A DNA stretch of 38,712 nt from IMG/VR virus record IMGVR_UViG_3300037133_000122, positions 1 through 38,712 of that record; one strand, 5' to 3'. How positions within the stretch are numbered: position 1 is the stretch's first letter; each line of letters opens with the position of its first letter. A program made the position numbers and the translations under genes. This stretch comes from a virus. Below are positions 14,932 through 22,305 of this stretch, in pieces. The notes below the pieces were generated by a model that ran no database searches, was not told where the DNA came from, and saw nothing but the letters and a program-made list of their open reading frames with translations.

Positions 14932-16300
14932 AAGCCCCGCCCTTCAGGGCGGGGATGAAAGTCCGGAATTGAGTCCCGATGATGGTGGAGCCATCTTGAG
15001 GAACTCACCTCTCTAGTTCTAAGATTGAAGGCTAAAGTCATGTTGATTCAGAAAGCATTTCAATACGAGTTGAGACCTGACGGCGCAACGCGCCGCACGT
15101 TCTCCCGCTTCGCGGGAGCGAAGCGGCATGTATGGAATGCTGCTTTGAATCTACCGAAGTATCTTGGCTACGCCAAGAACTGTGCTCTTCTTCCAGAATG
15201 GAAGGTCAAAAAGCCTTGGTTGAAGGAAATTCATTCTCAGGTGCTTCAGCAAGGATTGAAAGACCTCGATAAAGCCTTCAAGAACTTCTTCGAGAACCGG
15301 GCGGAACGCCCGACTCCAAAAAAGAAGGGGAAATGTCAGGATTCCTTCCGTTTTCCTCAAGGATTCAGGATCGAAGAGGGAAACTCCCGGATATACCTCC
15401 CCCGGATCGGCTGGGTTCGGTATCGCAATAGCCGCGCTATGCGCGGCGTGGCGAAGAACATCACGATCAGCCGCAAGGCTGACAGGTGGTTCGCGTCGAT
15501 TCAAGTCGAATATGAAGTTGCAACCCCCGTCCATTTCTCCACCTCTCAAGTGGGTATTGATCTCGGAGTGGTTCGTTTCGCGACCCTCTCCGATGGCACC
15601 CATATCGATCCCCTAAATGCCCTCAAAAAGCGCGAAACCCGCCTTCGCCGGTATCAGCGCATGATGGCAAAGAAGAAGAAATTCTCCCAGAACTGGAATA
15701 AGGCAAAGGCCAAGGTAGCAAAGCTACACCAGGCCGTGGCCAATTCCCGAAAAGACTTCCTTCACAAGCTCACGACGACTCAAACCAAAACCCACGGAAT
15801 GATCGTCATCGAAGACTTGAAGGTGTCCAACATGTCTCGCTCCGCGAGCGGCACGCTCGATGAGCCAGGCAAGCAGGTGAGGCAAAAGTCCGGTCTCAAC
15901 CGGGCGATCCTCGACCAGGGTTGGGCTGAGTTCAGGCGCCAACTCGAATACAAGATGCTTTGGGGTGGAGGCCTCCTCATCGCGGTTCCCGCAATCAACA
16001 CGTCCCGAACTTGCCCTTGTTGCGGGCATGTTTCGAAGGATAGCCGAAAGACCCAAGCGGACTTCGTATGCGTCGAATGCGGCTTCGCCGCAAACGCCGA
16101 CGACGCAGCTTCGCTCAATATCCTGGCTGCCGGTAGGGCAGCCCTTGCGGCAGGACTATGCCGCATCGAGGGCTACGCCCTCGATCATGCCTGTCGAGGA
16201 GTCCTTGAAGTAAGAGGCCCGTTGAAGCAGGAACCCACCGAAAGCGCGGCTTAGCCGCGCTCGTAGGAATCCCCTCCCTTCAGGGAGGGGAGGATGTCAA
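14923..16300 (+). mobile_element. TnpB-only IS200/IS605-family element (IS1341-like)
   Basis: Boundaries can be read from the sequence. The left flank ends TTGAG (14918-14922), a plausible target/TAM. The left-end hairpin CCCCGCCC-TTCA-GGGCGGGG starts at 14935. The right end carries CCCCTCCC-TTCA-GGGAGGGG (16271-16290) and finishes TCAA (16297-16300), the right cleavage tetranucleotide known from IS608. No target duplication is seen, as expected for this family. Removing the interval restores an in-frame longer HD gene, which supports both ends. No tnpA is present, so movement would need a transposase in trans. Confidence 0.85.
15040..16254 (+). CDS. tnpB: TnpB RNA-guided nuclease of an IS200/IS605-family element
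   Basis: 404 residues from ATG 15040 (MLIQKAFQYELRP), with GAAGG eight bases upstream. The N-terminal part is the HTH/wedge-like TnpB region. The RuvC-like catalytic residues are present: Asp in VGIDLGVVRFATLSDG, Glu in MIVIEDLKVSNM, and Asp in ANADDAASLNIL. The zinc ribbon is complete (CPCCG, then CVECG). Length and motifs suggest an intact, active enzyme. TnpB cuts DNA matched by an omega-RNA from the element's right end and helps the element persist. The stop codon sits in a GCGCGGC-TTA-GCCGCGC hairpin that belongs to the omega-RNA scaffold. Confidence 0.92.
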   Translation: MLIQKAFQYELRPDGATRRTFSRFAGAKRHVWNAALNLPKYLGYAKNCALLPEWKVKKPWLKEIHSQVLQQGLKDLDKAFKNFFENRAERPTPKKKGKCQDSFRFPQGFRIEEGNSRIYLPRIGWVRYRNSRAMRGVAKNITISRKADRWFASIQVEYEVATPVHFSTSQVGIDLGVVRFATLSDGTHIDPLNALKKRETRLRRYQRMMAKKKKFSQNWNKAKAKVAKLHQAVANSRKDFLHKLTTTQTKTHGMIVIEDLKVSNMSRSASGTLDEPGKQVRQKSGLNRAILDQGWAEFRRQLEYKMLWGGGLLIAVPAINTSRTCPCCGHVSKDSRKTQADFVCVECGFAANADDAASLNILAAGRAALAAGLCRIEGYALDHACRGVLEVRGPLKQEPTESAA

Positions 16301-16316
16301 GAACTACAGCTCAACC
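16190..16316 (+). ncRNA. Predicted omega-RNA (3' end of tnpB transcript) with its guide
   Basis: By analogy with characterised TnpB systems, the guide RNA is processed from the 3' end of tnpB and the right end. Two hairpins are visible: 16244-16260 (seven-base arms, loop TTA) and 16271-16290 (eight-base arms, loop TTCA). The scaffold would end at TCAA (16300) and the guide begin GAACTACAGCTCAACC (16301-16316). The 5' limit is a guess. This guide matches the uninterrupted HD gene next to TTGAG. Confidence 0.55.
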
Positions 16317-16595
16317 TTGGGGAAGCGGTGCTTCAGGTTCTGGCTCATGATGACGATCTGAAGGCGTGAGGGGATATGGCACGGCATCAAGGGGGTGCCG
16401 TGCCTCTGGAGCGGCAACGATGGGCGTTGGCGCGTAGGCGATGGCAAATGCCTCTTGCTGGTGCCGCCGCTCGCGTTCCAGTCGGTCTTCCTCAATCCAA
16501 CGGCGGACTTTTTCGCGCCAATACAGGAACAACGCCAAAACAACAACCAAAAATCCACCAATCCACGCATAATCCTGCCATTGCAATGGGTACAT
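16311..16595 (-). CDS. Small single-pass membrane protein
   Basis: 94 residues from ATG 16595, preceded by GAGGAGG at good spacing. Residues ~9-27 (YAWIGGFLVVVLALFLYWR) form one transmembrane helix, followed by a highly charged helix (KVRRWIEEDRLERERRHQQEAF) and a proline-rich tail. The pattern resembles i-spanin-like or other small inner-membrane phage proteins, but no partner o-spanin is visible. Its 3' end overlaps the original 3' end of the HD gene on the opposite strand. Confidence 0.5.
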   Translation of the reverse strand: MYPLQWQDYAWIGGFLVVVLALFLYWREKVRRWIEEDRLERERRHQQEAFAIAYAPTPIVAAPEARHPLDAVPYPLTPSDRHHEPEPEAPLPQG

Positions 16596-16606
16596 TCAAG
16601 ACCTCC

Positions 16607-16792
16607 TCAGTTCGTGTGCAACCGTGAAAACTCTTTGGCCTGCGCAAGCCAATGCGCGGACTCAAACTTACGCCACTCATCGTGAACAGAGCACGCAAAG
16701 TCGTACTGCTTCGCCAGGGCCACGGCCAGCGGATCGTCCGGCATGGTTGAGGCGTCAAAGATTTCATCGAGCAAGCGTGTCGGATTTAGCAT
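16607..16792 (-). CDS. Small hypothetical protein
   Basis: 61 residues from ATG 16792 with GGAG seven bases upstream. Helical, with Trp/His near the C-terminus (CSVHDEWRKFESAHWLAQAKEF). It precedes the membrane-protein gene by 11 bases in the same direction, so the two are likely co-transcribed. No family recognised. Confidence 0.5.
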   Translation of the reverse strand: MLNPTRLLDEIFDASTMPDDPLAVALAKQYDFACSVHDEWRKFESAHWLAQAKEFSRLHTN

Positions 16793-16871
16793 TGTGTGGC
16801 TCCATGACCGTGCCCGCGCTAGGCGGGATGGTTAGGCTACGTTGTCCGGTACTGCGTATGCTGTGGGTTGC

Positions 16872-16899
16872 TCCGGCGCGCCCGAGAGAACGCGCCGGA
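16872..16899 (-). terminator. GC-rich 9-bp hairpin after the small gene 16909-17046
   Basis: TCCGGCGCG (16872-16880) pairs exactly with CGCGCCGGA (16891-16899) around a ten-base loop, ten bases after the stop of the leftward gene. There is no long T tract on either side, so termination is likely only partial. The remaining bases 16793-16871 hold only a weak CCCGC/GCGGG hairpin. Confidence 0.4.
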
Positions 16900-16908
16900 C
16901 GGTGGCTG

Positions 16909-17046
16909 CTATCTCTCGTCTTTTGCTGATCTCTCAGCCTTTGCTGCGCGGTATTTCTTCCATCGCTTGACTTGAGCCGCCGAGATGCGTTTCCGCCCCT
17001 CTTCGGTCAAGATGCGCGTGTTTTTCGCTACTACTTTGTTTGCCAT
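16909..17046 (-). CDS. Small basic protein with NUMOD3/AT-hook-like repeat motif
   Basis: 45 residues from ATG 17046. The central segment LTEEGRKRISAAQVKRWKKYRAAKA matches the short basic motif 'E-G-R-x-R-I-S-A-A-Q-x-x-R-W' seen in NUMOD3-type DNA-contacting segments and in many small bacterial proteins. About one third of the residues are Lys/Arg, so nucleic-acid binding is likely. Its promoter overlaps a palindrome (17054-17070), suggesting regulated or autoregulated expression. Confidence 0.5.
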   Translation of the reverse strand: MANKVVAKNTRILTEEGRKRISAAQVKRWKKYRAAKAERSAKDER

Positions 17047-17053
17047 GGTTTGA

Positions 17054-17082
17054 AGTTACTCATAGTAACTCGTATCTGTCAA
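17054..17082 (-). promoter_or_regulatory. Promoter with overlapping palindromic operator
   Basis: On the minus strand TTGACA (17082-17077) is followed by a weak -10 region (TAACTT-like) about 17-18 bases later. The palindrome AGTTACT-CAT-AGTAACT (17054-17070) covers that -10 region, a classic repressor layout for the 45-aa protein gene. Confidence 0.5.
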
Positions 17083-17144
17083 GAGAAAAATGCGAAATAT
17101 TCCTGTACCACATATAAATCAGATTGATTTTAATCGTTTTCCGC

Positions 17145-17174
17145 TTGACAAACTGATTCTGTATCCATTATTGT
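17145..17174 (+). promoter_or_regulatory. Sigma70-like promoter for the 17204 operon
   Basis: TTGACA (17145-17150), an 18-base spacer and TATTGT (17169-17174), followed by AAGGAGGG and ATG 17204. It lies back to back with the leftward promoter at 17054-17082, making 17047-17203 a divergent control region. Confidence 0.55.
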
Positions 17175-17203
17175 GTCCATACGGAGTAAGAAGGAGGGTC
17201 AAA

Positions 17204-17467
17204 ATGCCTTTTTCATCACCTTCAGATTTGCCCGGCACAGAGCCGGCAGCCGACGTCGCCCACAGCCAAACCGAGTACCACCACAACCCACACGACCAGA
17301 ACCTGAGCGAGATCATGAAAGACAACGGCTTGGGCTGCGTGGAAGGGATCGTCAACGCCATGAGTGTCACATGTGTCGCATATTTCACAATCTGGCTGAT
17401 CATCAAAGTCATCGAGCACTGGAAGGAGATTACCCAATGGATATATTCCGTTGGATTCGCACGCTGA
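17204..17467 (+). CDS. Small single-pass membrane protein
   Basis: 87 residues from ATG 17204, set by AAGGAGGG five bases upstream. The N-terminal half is polar and His-rich (HSQTEYHHNPHDQ); one transmembrane helix follows (AMSVTCVAYFTIWLIIKVI), then a short aromatic tail. It is the first gene of a rightward operon that leads to the integrase and methyltransferase. No family recognised. Confidence 0.5.
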   Translation: MPFSSPSDLPGTEPAADVAHSQTEYHHNPHDQNLSEIMKDNGLGCVEGIVNAMSVTCVAYFTIWLIIKVIEHWKEITQWIYSVGFAR

Positions 17468-17853
17468 AAACGAGAAAGACTAAGCCGCCGCGGCCGAGCG
17501 GCTCCATGCGCTGCGACAAGTGCAGCGGAAGCATTCACCGGCATGATCGGTACATCATTCTGGTCGCTCGTCACAAGGACTGCGGAGATCCGCGCGGCGT
17601 CGGCCAAAAAGTTCTGAAGTTGGGGCTGGAACCCGAGCCTTCGGCAAACGAACGCCTCAATCGAGGAATAGAGCTACTGGAAAAATTTGAGCAAAAGCAT
17701 GAGCTGGATACCAAGACGAACACCACTGAAGCGCACGACGCGGATACGGCCAGTGAGCCAGCAGCGGCGCAAGAGATCGGGGAAGCCGGGAAGAACGGGG
17801 ATTGTCCGACTGTACGGCAAGGCCCTGACGAAGCTACGACGGGACTGCTTTGA
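17437..17853 (+). CDS. Small basic protein with CxxC group
   Basis: 138 residues from ATG 17437 (AAGGAG upstream), starting inside the end of the previous gene. After a basic N-terminus (WIRTLKTRKTKPPRPSG), CDKCSGSIHRHDRYIILVARHKDC gives three Cys and several His that could bind zinc. The C-terminal third is acidic and low-complexity and overlaps the HNH gene by about 155 bases, so the true end may be functionally unimportant. Confidence 0.45.
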   Translation: MDIFRWIRTLKTRKTKPPRPSGSMRCDKCSGSIHRHDRYIILVARHKDCGDPRGVGQKVLKLGLEPEPSANERLNRGIELLEKFEQKHELDTKTNTTEAHDADTASEPAAAQEIGEAGKNGDCPTVRQGPDEATTGLL

Positions 17854-18082
17854 TCGGGACCACTTTATCTGTGTCGACTGCGCCCGCACCGTGGCCTGGG
17901 ATGAGAAGGACGCACGGGAGTTTGACCTGCCCATCGGTGAGATGAGCCACGTCAAAAGCAAGCGCATGTATGGCGACACCCTGGAGAACGTCGTCACCCG
18001 GTGCCGCGAGTGCCATCAAAAGAGCCACAACTGCGGCGGTCATCCGCTGCGCAAGATGGAGCAGACAGATGAAAATTCTTAA
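17699..18082 (+). CDS. HNH endonuclease
   Basis: 127 residues from ATG 17699 (MSWIPRRTPLKRT); TTG 17687 is an alternative. The basic N-terminus is typical of phage HNH proteins. The domain follows: LRRDCFDRDHFICVDC with the first zinc pair, GEMSHVKSKRMYGDTLENVVTRCRECHQKSH with the catalytic His, Asn and second Cys pair. Such proteins are metal-dependent nicking or cutting enzymes, often tied to packaging or homing in phages. Here it is upstream of the integrase rather than beside the terminase, so a homing or recombination role is also possible. Confidence 0.75.
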   Translation: MSWIPRRTPLKRTTRIRPVSQQRRKRSGKPGRTGIVRLYGKALTKLRRDCFDRDHFICVDCARTVAWDEKDAREFDLPIGEMSHVKSKRMYGDTLENVVTRCRECHQKSHNCGGHPLRKMEQTDENS

Positions 18083-18662
18083 GATTACAAAGGATGATCT
18101 AAATGAGCGGAACGAATACATCCGCTCACGTGATCTTGAATTTGAAGGCCACATCGAAGTCGAAGCATCGCTCGGGTGGGTCCGTGTACTCGGCTTTATT
18201 CGCGCCGCCGGCCGCTTGGGCATCGAGGCGGGCTCAGGCATCAAGGCGGGCGAGGGCATCGAGGCGGGCCGGGGCATCAAGGCGGGCTCAGGCATCGAGG
18301 CGGGCTGGGGCATCAAGGCGGGCTGGGGCATCGAGGCTGGCTTGGGCATCAAGGCGGGCCGGGGCATCAAGGCGGGCCGGGGCATCGAGGCGGGCTTGGG
18401 CATCAAGGCGGGCTGGGGCATCGAGGCGGGCTGGGGCATCAAGGCGGGCTCAGGCATCGAGGCGGGCTGGGGCATCGAGGCGGGCTTCTCTATTCTCTGC
18501 CAAGCAGGTCTTGCCGCGAAACTTCGCATCTTCGCCGGCCTCTGCATCTGGCGTTCTCCAGAGCTCGAAGAGCAGGTCATTGAGTGCGCCGAACTCACCG
18601 AAGGCACTGTGTGCTTTGGCGAGGTAAGACTTTCACCACAGAAAAAGACGGAAACTGAGTAG
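18069..18662 (+). CDS. Hexapeptide-repeat protein (15 GI(E/K)AGx units)
   Basis: 197 residues from ATG 18069, overlapping the HNH gene by 14 bases. A ~50-residue N-terminal part (KILKITKDDLNERNEYIRSR) is followed by 15 uninterrupted hexads of form G-I-(E/K)-A-G-x, where x is S, E, R, W or L. The spacing of one aliphatic and one Ala-Gly per six residues fits a left-handed beta-helix (hexapeptide) or similar solenoid. The C-terminal ~55 residues contain two cysteines and strands. No enzymatic motif. Unknown function; similar tandem hexads occur in other phage hypothetical proteins by my recollection. Confidence 0.6.
   Translation: MKILKITKDDLNERNEYIRSRDLEFEGHIEVEASLGWVRVLGFIRAAGRLGIEAGSGIKAGEGIEAGRGIKAGSGIEAGWGIKAGWGIEAGLGIKAGRGIKAGRGIEAGLGIKAGWGIEAGWGIKAGSGIEAGWGIEAGFSILCQAGLAAKLRIFAGLCIWRSPELEEQVIECAELTEGTVCFGEVRLSPQKKTETE
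18219..18488 (+). repeat. 15-copy 18-base tandem repeat inside a coding region
   Basis: The unit GGCATC(A/G)AGGCGGGCnnn repeats 15 times without length change. The A/G position alternates Lys and Glu codons and the last codon varies. The perfect 18-base register means copy number can change by slippage without frameshift. Confidence 0.9.
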
Positions 18663-19834
18663 TGCTGACTGAAACCACAATTCGCAAGCTGAAGCGCCGC
18701 GCCGCGCGCTATACAACGACCGACGCGGCAGGCCTTGGCCTGGAAGTGATGCCGACCGGCCTGAAGGTCTGGCGGTATCGCTACAGGTCTGAGCGCCTGG
18801 GCGAGAGCCGCCTGACCATCGGCCGCTGGCCGGGAGTCTCGCTGGCCCAGGCCAGAGTGCGCCGCGCCCAGCTTGCGGAGTGGGTCGCCAAGGGCGAGAA
18901 CCCGGCGACCGCCGCGCGCGAGGAAGAGCACATGAAAAACAGCGGGCAGACGGTGCGCGAGTTCGGCGCGCACTACATCAAAGAGGTTCTGCAGCGGGAC
19001 CGCAGGCACCCCAAAGAGCTGCAATCAATGCTGGAGCGGCTGGTCTGGCCGGAGATTGGCAACCGGATCATGAGCCAGGTGACCGGGGCGGAGCTGCGCG
19101 AGATCATTTTCAAAAAGCGCGATGCGGACCGGCCCGCCGCCGCCGCCGCATTGCGCAACCTGCTCAAGCGGATGTGGGACTATGCGATCGTCTGCGGCGC
19201 AGCGACGGCAAACCCGGCGCACGCCACACCACTGAAGTTCATCACGCGCAGCCGGACGCGCAGCCGGACGTTGAGCCGCATCGAGGTTGGCCAGTTTATC
19301 TCAACGCTCTACACGAGCCGGATCAGCCGCGCGCACAAGCTGGCGCTGCACCTGATTCTGCTGACTCTTTGCCGTAAGAGCGAGCTACGCTTGGCGGAGT
19401 GGGCCGAGTTCGATTTCAAGCAAAACATCTGGGAGATTCCGAGCGAGCACTCAAAGACTGGAAAGCCGCACATCGTGTACCTGAGCCGCCAGGCGCTGGC
19501 CATCGTCACCGAACTGCACGACTCGGCTAACCCACTGCAAACCTTCCTGCTGCCAGCAGAAAGTAGCTTCACCCAGCCAATGAGCGCCAGCACCCTGAAT
19601 GCGGCCATGACCAGGATAAAGTGGGGGATGCCGCACTTTACGATTCACGACCTGCGCCGCACCGCCGCCACGCTGCTGAGTGAGGCTGGCTACGCGCCGG
19701 ACGTGATTGAAAAGGCGCTCAACCACACCATCAAGGGCGTCCGCGGCGTCTACAACCGGGCCGAGTATGCCGACCAGCGCCGCGAGATGCTGCAAGCGTG
19801 GGCCGACATGGTCGACGAATGGAGAAATGTGTGA
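18662..19834 (+). CDS. int: Tyrosine-type integrase, P4/DUF4102 family
   Basis: 390 residues from GTG 18662, overlapping the previous stop by one base. The N-terminal ~85 residues (LGLEVMPTGLKVWRYRYRS, TIGRWPGVSLAQAR) are the arm-binding DUF4102 domain of P4-like integrases; the core-binding domain follows (~100-200). The catalytic set is complete: Arg in LCRKSELRLAEW, Lys in SKTGKPHIV, His and Arg in IHDLRRTAATL, His in LNHTIKG and the nucleophile Tyr in GVYNRAEY. It integrates the phage genome site-specifically; P4-type enzymes commonly use tRNA or tmRNA gene ends as targets, relevant to the tmRNA-like sequence 2.7 kb downstream. Confidence 0.92.
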   Translation: MLTETTIRKLKRRAARYTTTDAAGLGLEVMPTGLKVWRYRYRSERLGESRLTIGRWPGVSLAQARVRRAQLAEWVAKGENPATAAREEEHMKNSGQTVREFGAHYIKEVLQRDRRHPKELQSMLERLVWPEIGNRIMSQVTGAELREIIFKKRDADRPAAAAALRNLLKRMWDYAIVCGAATANPAHATPLKFITRSRTRSRTLSRIEVGQFISTLYTSRISRAHKLALHLILLTLCRKSELRLAEWAEFDFKQNIWEIPSEHSKTGKPHIVYLSRQALAIVTELHDSANPLQTFLLPAESSFTQPMSASTLNAAMTRIKWGMPHFTIHDLRRTAATLLSEAGYAPDVIEKALNHTIKGVRGVYNRAEYADQRREMLQAWADMVDEWRNV

Positions 19835-20481
19835 GATACCTGGACGTATGCACCGGAATTTCAGCGGCGACGGTGGCATGGAGACCGATGGGATGGCAGG
19901 CCGTGGCGTTCGCCGAGATTAACCAGTTTCCGAGCGCGGTGCTGGCTCACCACTATCCAGAAACGAGGAACCTTGGCGACTTCACGAAAATCCAAGCAAA
20001 CGAGGCCGGGCCAATTGACCTTCTTGTCGGTGGAACCCCCTGTCAGGACTTCAGTATCGCAGGACTCAGAGCGGGTGTGGCTGGAGAGCGCGGCAACCTC
20101 ACGCTTGAATTTCTTAGACTGGCTCAACGCCTGCGGCCCCGCTGGCTGGTATGGGAGAACGTCCCCGGAGTGTATTCCAGCACTTCCAAACACGCTCCCG
20201 ATCACTCTCACGACGGTGATGGACGATGGCAAGATGACGCAAACGAAAGCCATGCGTTCGCCTGTTTCCTGGCCGGACTTCAAAAACTCGGGTATGGGTT
20301 CGCCTACCGAACTCTGGACGCTCAATACTTCGGAGTTCCACAGCGCAGGCGTCGCGTCTTCGTTGTCGGACATCTTGGAGACTGGCATCGTTCCGCCGCG
20401 GTACTTTTTGAGCGCCAAAGCATGTCGGGGGATACTCCGCCGTGCAGAGAAGCGCGGAAAGACGTTGCCCCCCCGCCTTAG
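19831..20481 (+). CDS. DNA cytosine-5 methyltransferase, N-terminal part (frame ends at C7 tract)
   Basis: Starts at GTG 19831 (GGAG six bases upstream), overlapping the integrase stop. Motif I is YLDVCTGISAATVAW, motif IV GGTPCQDFSIAG with the catalytic Cys, then motif VI WENVPGV and motif VIII QRRRRVFVVGHLG. All catalytic parts of a Dcm-type enzyme are present, but the frame ends in VAPPP-stop just after a run of seven C (20468-20474). The target-recognition and C-terminal motifs continue in another frame. Without them the product would probably be inactive. Phages use such enzymes to protect DNA from host restriction. Confidence 0.85.
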   Translation: MRYLDVCTGISAATVAWRPMGWQAVAFAEINQFPSAVLAHHYPETRNLGDFTKIQANEAGPIDLLVGGTPCQDFSIAGLRAGVAGERGNLTLEFLRLAQRLRPRWLVWENVPGVYSSTSKHAPDHSHDGDGRWQDDANESHAFACFLAGLQKLGYGFAYRTLDAQYFGVPQRRRRVFVVGHLGDWHRSAAVLFERQSMSGDTPPCREARKDVAPPP

Positions 20482-21415
20482 CGCGCGCACTCACGGCGGT
20501 GGTGGACTCGGAACCGACTTCGACTGCGATGGAGGATTGATCGCCGGCACGTTGTCACCAGGGGCGCATCCCGGCAGCTACAACGGTCAAGACGCTTATT
20601 CAGGTCAACTGATCACCGCGCCACTGACTCAGAACCCCTACGCAGATAACGAGAGCCGCGAATCCTTGCTGGTCACGCACGCGCTCCGCGCCGATGGCTT
20701 TGATGCCAGCGAAGACGGGACCGGCCGCGGTACGCCGCTTGTTCCGGTGGCGTTCGTCCAGAACGCTCGTGACGAGATAAGACTGTTCAACGGTGACGGA
20801 CAGACAGTAGGCGCTTTAGCGGCAGAACCTGAAGCAAAGCAGCAATGCTATGTGGCGTTCGACTGCAAGGCGTCAGGCCGCAACGGATTCGGCGTTGGAG
20901 AGGTAAGCCCCACCCTGCGCAGCATGGGTCACAAGAACACGCACCAGAACGCCGGGGGGCAGGTTGCGGTGATGACTCTTGCAATCCGTGGACGTGACGG
21001 CGAACCAACGCTTGAAATCCGCGAGGATGGCACAGCGAACGCGGTGCTCACTCCGAACGGGGGGCGTGGAGGAATCGGCGTCGGTGCCGTGGCTATTCAA
21101 AAGCGTGCTATCTGCGAGAACCCTGACGCCGGTCCGGATGGCGTAGGGGTGCGGGATGACGACACATCGTACTCACTTGAGGCGCGCACAGTACCGCAAG
21201 CGGTCATGACGCCAACCATGGCCGTGCGCCGCCTGACTCCACACGAGTGCGAGCGTCTGCAAGGATTCCCCGACGATTACACGAAGATCACCGCCAAGAC
21301 AGCGGACGGACCGCGCTACAAAGCCCTCGGGAATAGCATGGCCGTGCCCGTGATGAGGTGGATTGGGGAGCGGATTGCGATGGTTGAATCAATCACAGAA
21401 AGGCCAAAGAAATGA
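20465..21415 (+). pseudogene. DNA cytosine-5 methyltransferase, C-terminal part in shifted frame
   Basis: This frame runs from the C7 tract to 21415 with no independent good start. It holds the variable or target-recognition region (LSARTHGGGGLGTDFDCDGG, FDCKASGRNGFGVGEVSPTLRS) and motifs IX-X (RRLTPHECERLQGFPDDYT and YKALGNSMAVPVMRWIGERI). Deleting one C from the run fuses it directly to the N-terminal part, giving one ~527-aa enzyme. The break is either a sequencing or assembly error in a homopolymer, slippage (phase variation), or a real inactivating mutation. Confidence 0.75.
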
Positions 21416-21708
21416 AAATTAGACGCCGCGGAGCGCCGGGACACCGGCCCGTTGTACCCCCGCCAGCACCCTGCGGATATGAGAAGATCTGCGCTCAACA
21501 AGGCGTGCCATTAAACCTGGGCGCAACAGACCCAATTGTGGTATCGTGGATTCGTGCGAACCGGAACCACTGCTATGTCCCGGAGGATGTTTTGAGCGAG
21601 CTGAACCTGAGCGTGAATTCCAGAATCGGCGATTATGGCCTCACCCCTGGCGACAACTGGCGCGCTCCCCACGCTGGCCACTTTGGCCGTTCATTCTCCG
21701 AAGAATAA
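21412..21708 (+). CDS. Small hypothetical protein coupled to the methyltransferase
   Basis: 98 residues; its ATG overlaps the methyltransferase stop (ATGA), so translation is coupled to the C-terminal methyltransferase frame. Basic N-terminus with prolines, one Cys pair far apart, then a compact domain (DPIVVSWIRANRNHCYVPEDVLSELNL). No family recognised. Confidence 0.5.
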   Translation: MKIRRRGAPGHRPVVPPPAPCGYEKICAQQGVPLNLGATDPIVVSWIRANRNHCYVPEDVLSELNLSVNSRIGDYGLTPGDNWRAPHAGHFGRSFSEE

Positions 21709-21754
21709 GGCGAAAGTCAAGCGAATCAAGGGCAAACAAGGGCCAGAAAACCAC

Positions 21755-21782
21755 TTGACAGCCTTCTCAAAACTCGGATAAT
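21755..21782 (+). promoter_or_regulatory. Strong sigma70 promoter of the RNA operon
   Basis: TTGACA (21755-21760), a 16-base spacer and GATAAT (21777-21782) is the best promoter in the window. Transcription would start near 21789 and read through a ~140-base leader, the 21931 gene, the tRNA, a hairpin and the tmRNA. The leader has a GTACGC/GCGTAC hairpin (21795-21817) and GC-rich segments; no known riboswitch is recognised. Confidence 0.65.
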
Positions 21783-21930
21783 AGAAGGGGATGGGGTACG
21801 CCCAAGCTTTGTGCGTACGAGGACAGGGCACCACAGAAGATCCGCGTGCTGGCCAGAGTGGGCCGAAGCGGAAGCCGCCAGGGGCCAAAGAGCCTGGACA
21901 AACCACTCACCTGCACCATAGGAGTCGGCA

Positions 21931-22230
21931 GTGCCAGCACGAAAGTTTCCGAATCGAGTTTGTGTTATCGCGGGCCGACAGAATTGGGCGCCGTTCATCG
22001 GTGCCTGTCGAGGCCGAGACCATGGCCACATCACCGGCATCAAAGCTTCTCAACTGGTTGACCAGGGATCGGCTGAATGGGTAGAGACAACATGGACCGA
22101 CCGGAGCAACAAGGAACACCGGCACGCCGAGCCCGCTATCAGGCTTATAGGCCGCAAGCGCTGGAAGGGTGTCATCAGCGGTTGGGAATCTCCAACGCCA
22201 ATGAAGGTGATGCAGTTGGTGTCGAACTAA
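21931..22230 (+). CDS. Small hypothetical protein in the RNA operon
   Basis: 99 residues from GTG 21931, fixed by AGGAG six bases upstream. Compact beta-rich sequence (NRVCVIAGRQNWAPFIGACRG, GHITGIKASQLVD) with several Trp and basic residues (IRLIGRKRWKGVISGWE), compatible with RNA binding. No family recognised. It precedes the tRNA by 75 bases. A competing frame from 21791 overlaps it and has no ribosome site. Confidence 0.5.
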   Translation: MPARKFPNRVCVIAGRQNWAPFIGACRGRDHGHITGIKASQLVDQGSAEWVETTWTDRSNKEHRHAEPAIRLIGRKRWKGVISGWESPTPMKVMQLVSN

Positions 22231-22305
22231 TGCAAGAGGTTCCGAGCAAGCTGCGAGCGTACCTCGACGAGGAGTTTGGTCCAGTGGAAGACGATAGTTT
22301 TTGTG

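Noticed and set aside
21791-22084. Frame from ATG 21791 as a gene
   Set aside because: No ribosome site at useful spacing, low-complexity protein, and it overlaps the better-supported 21931 gene for half its length.
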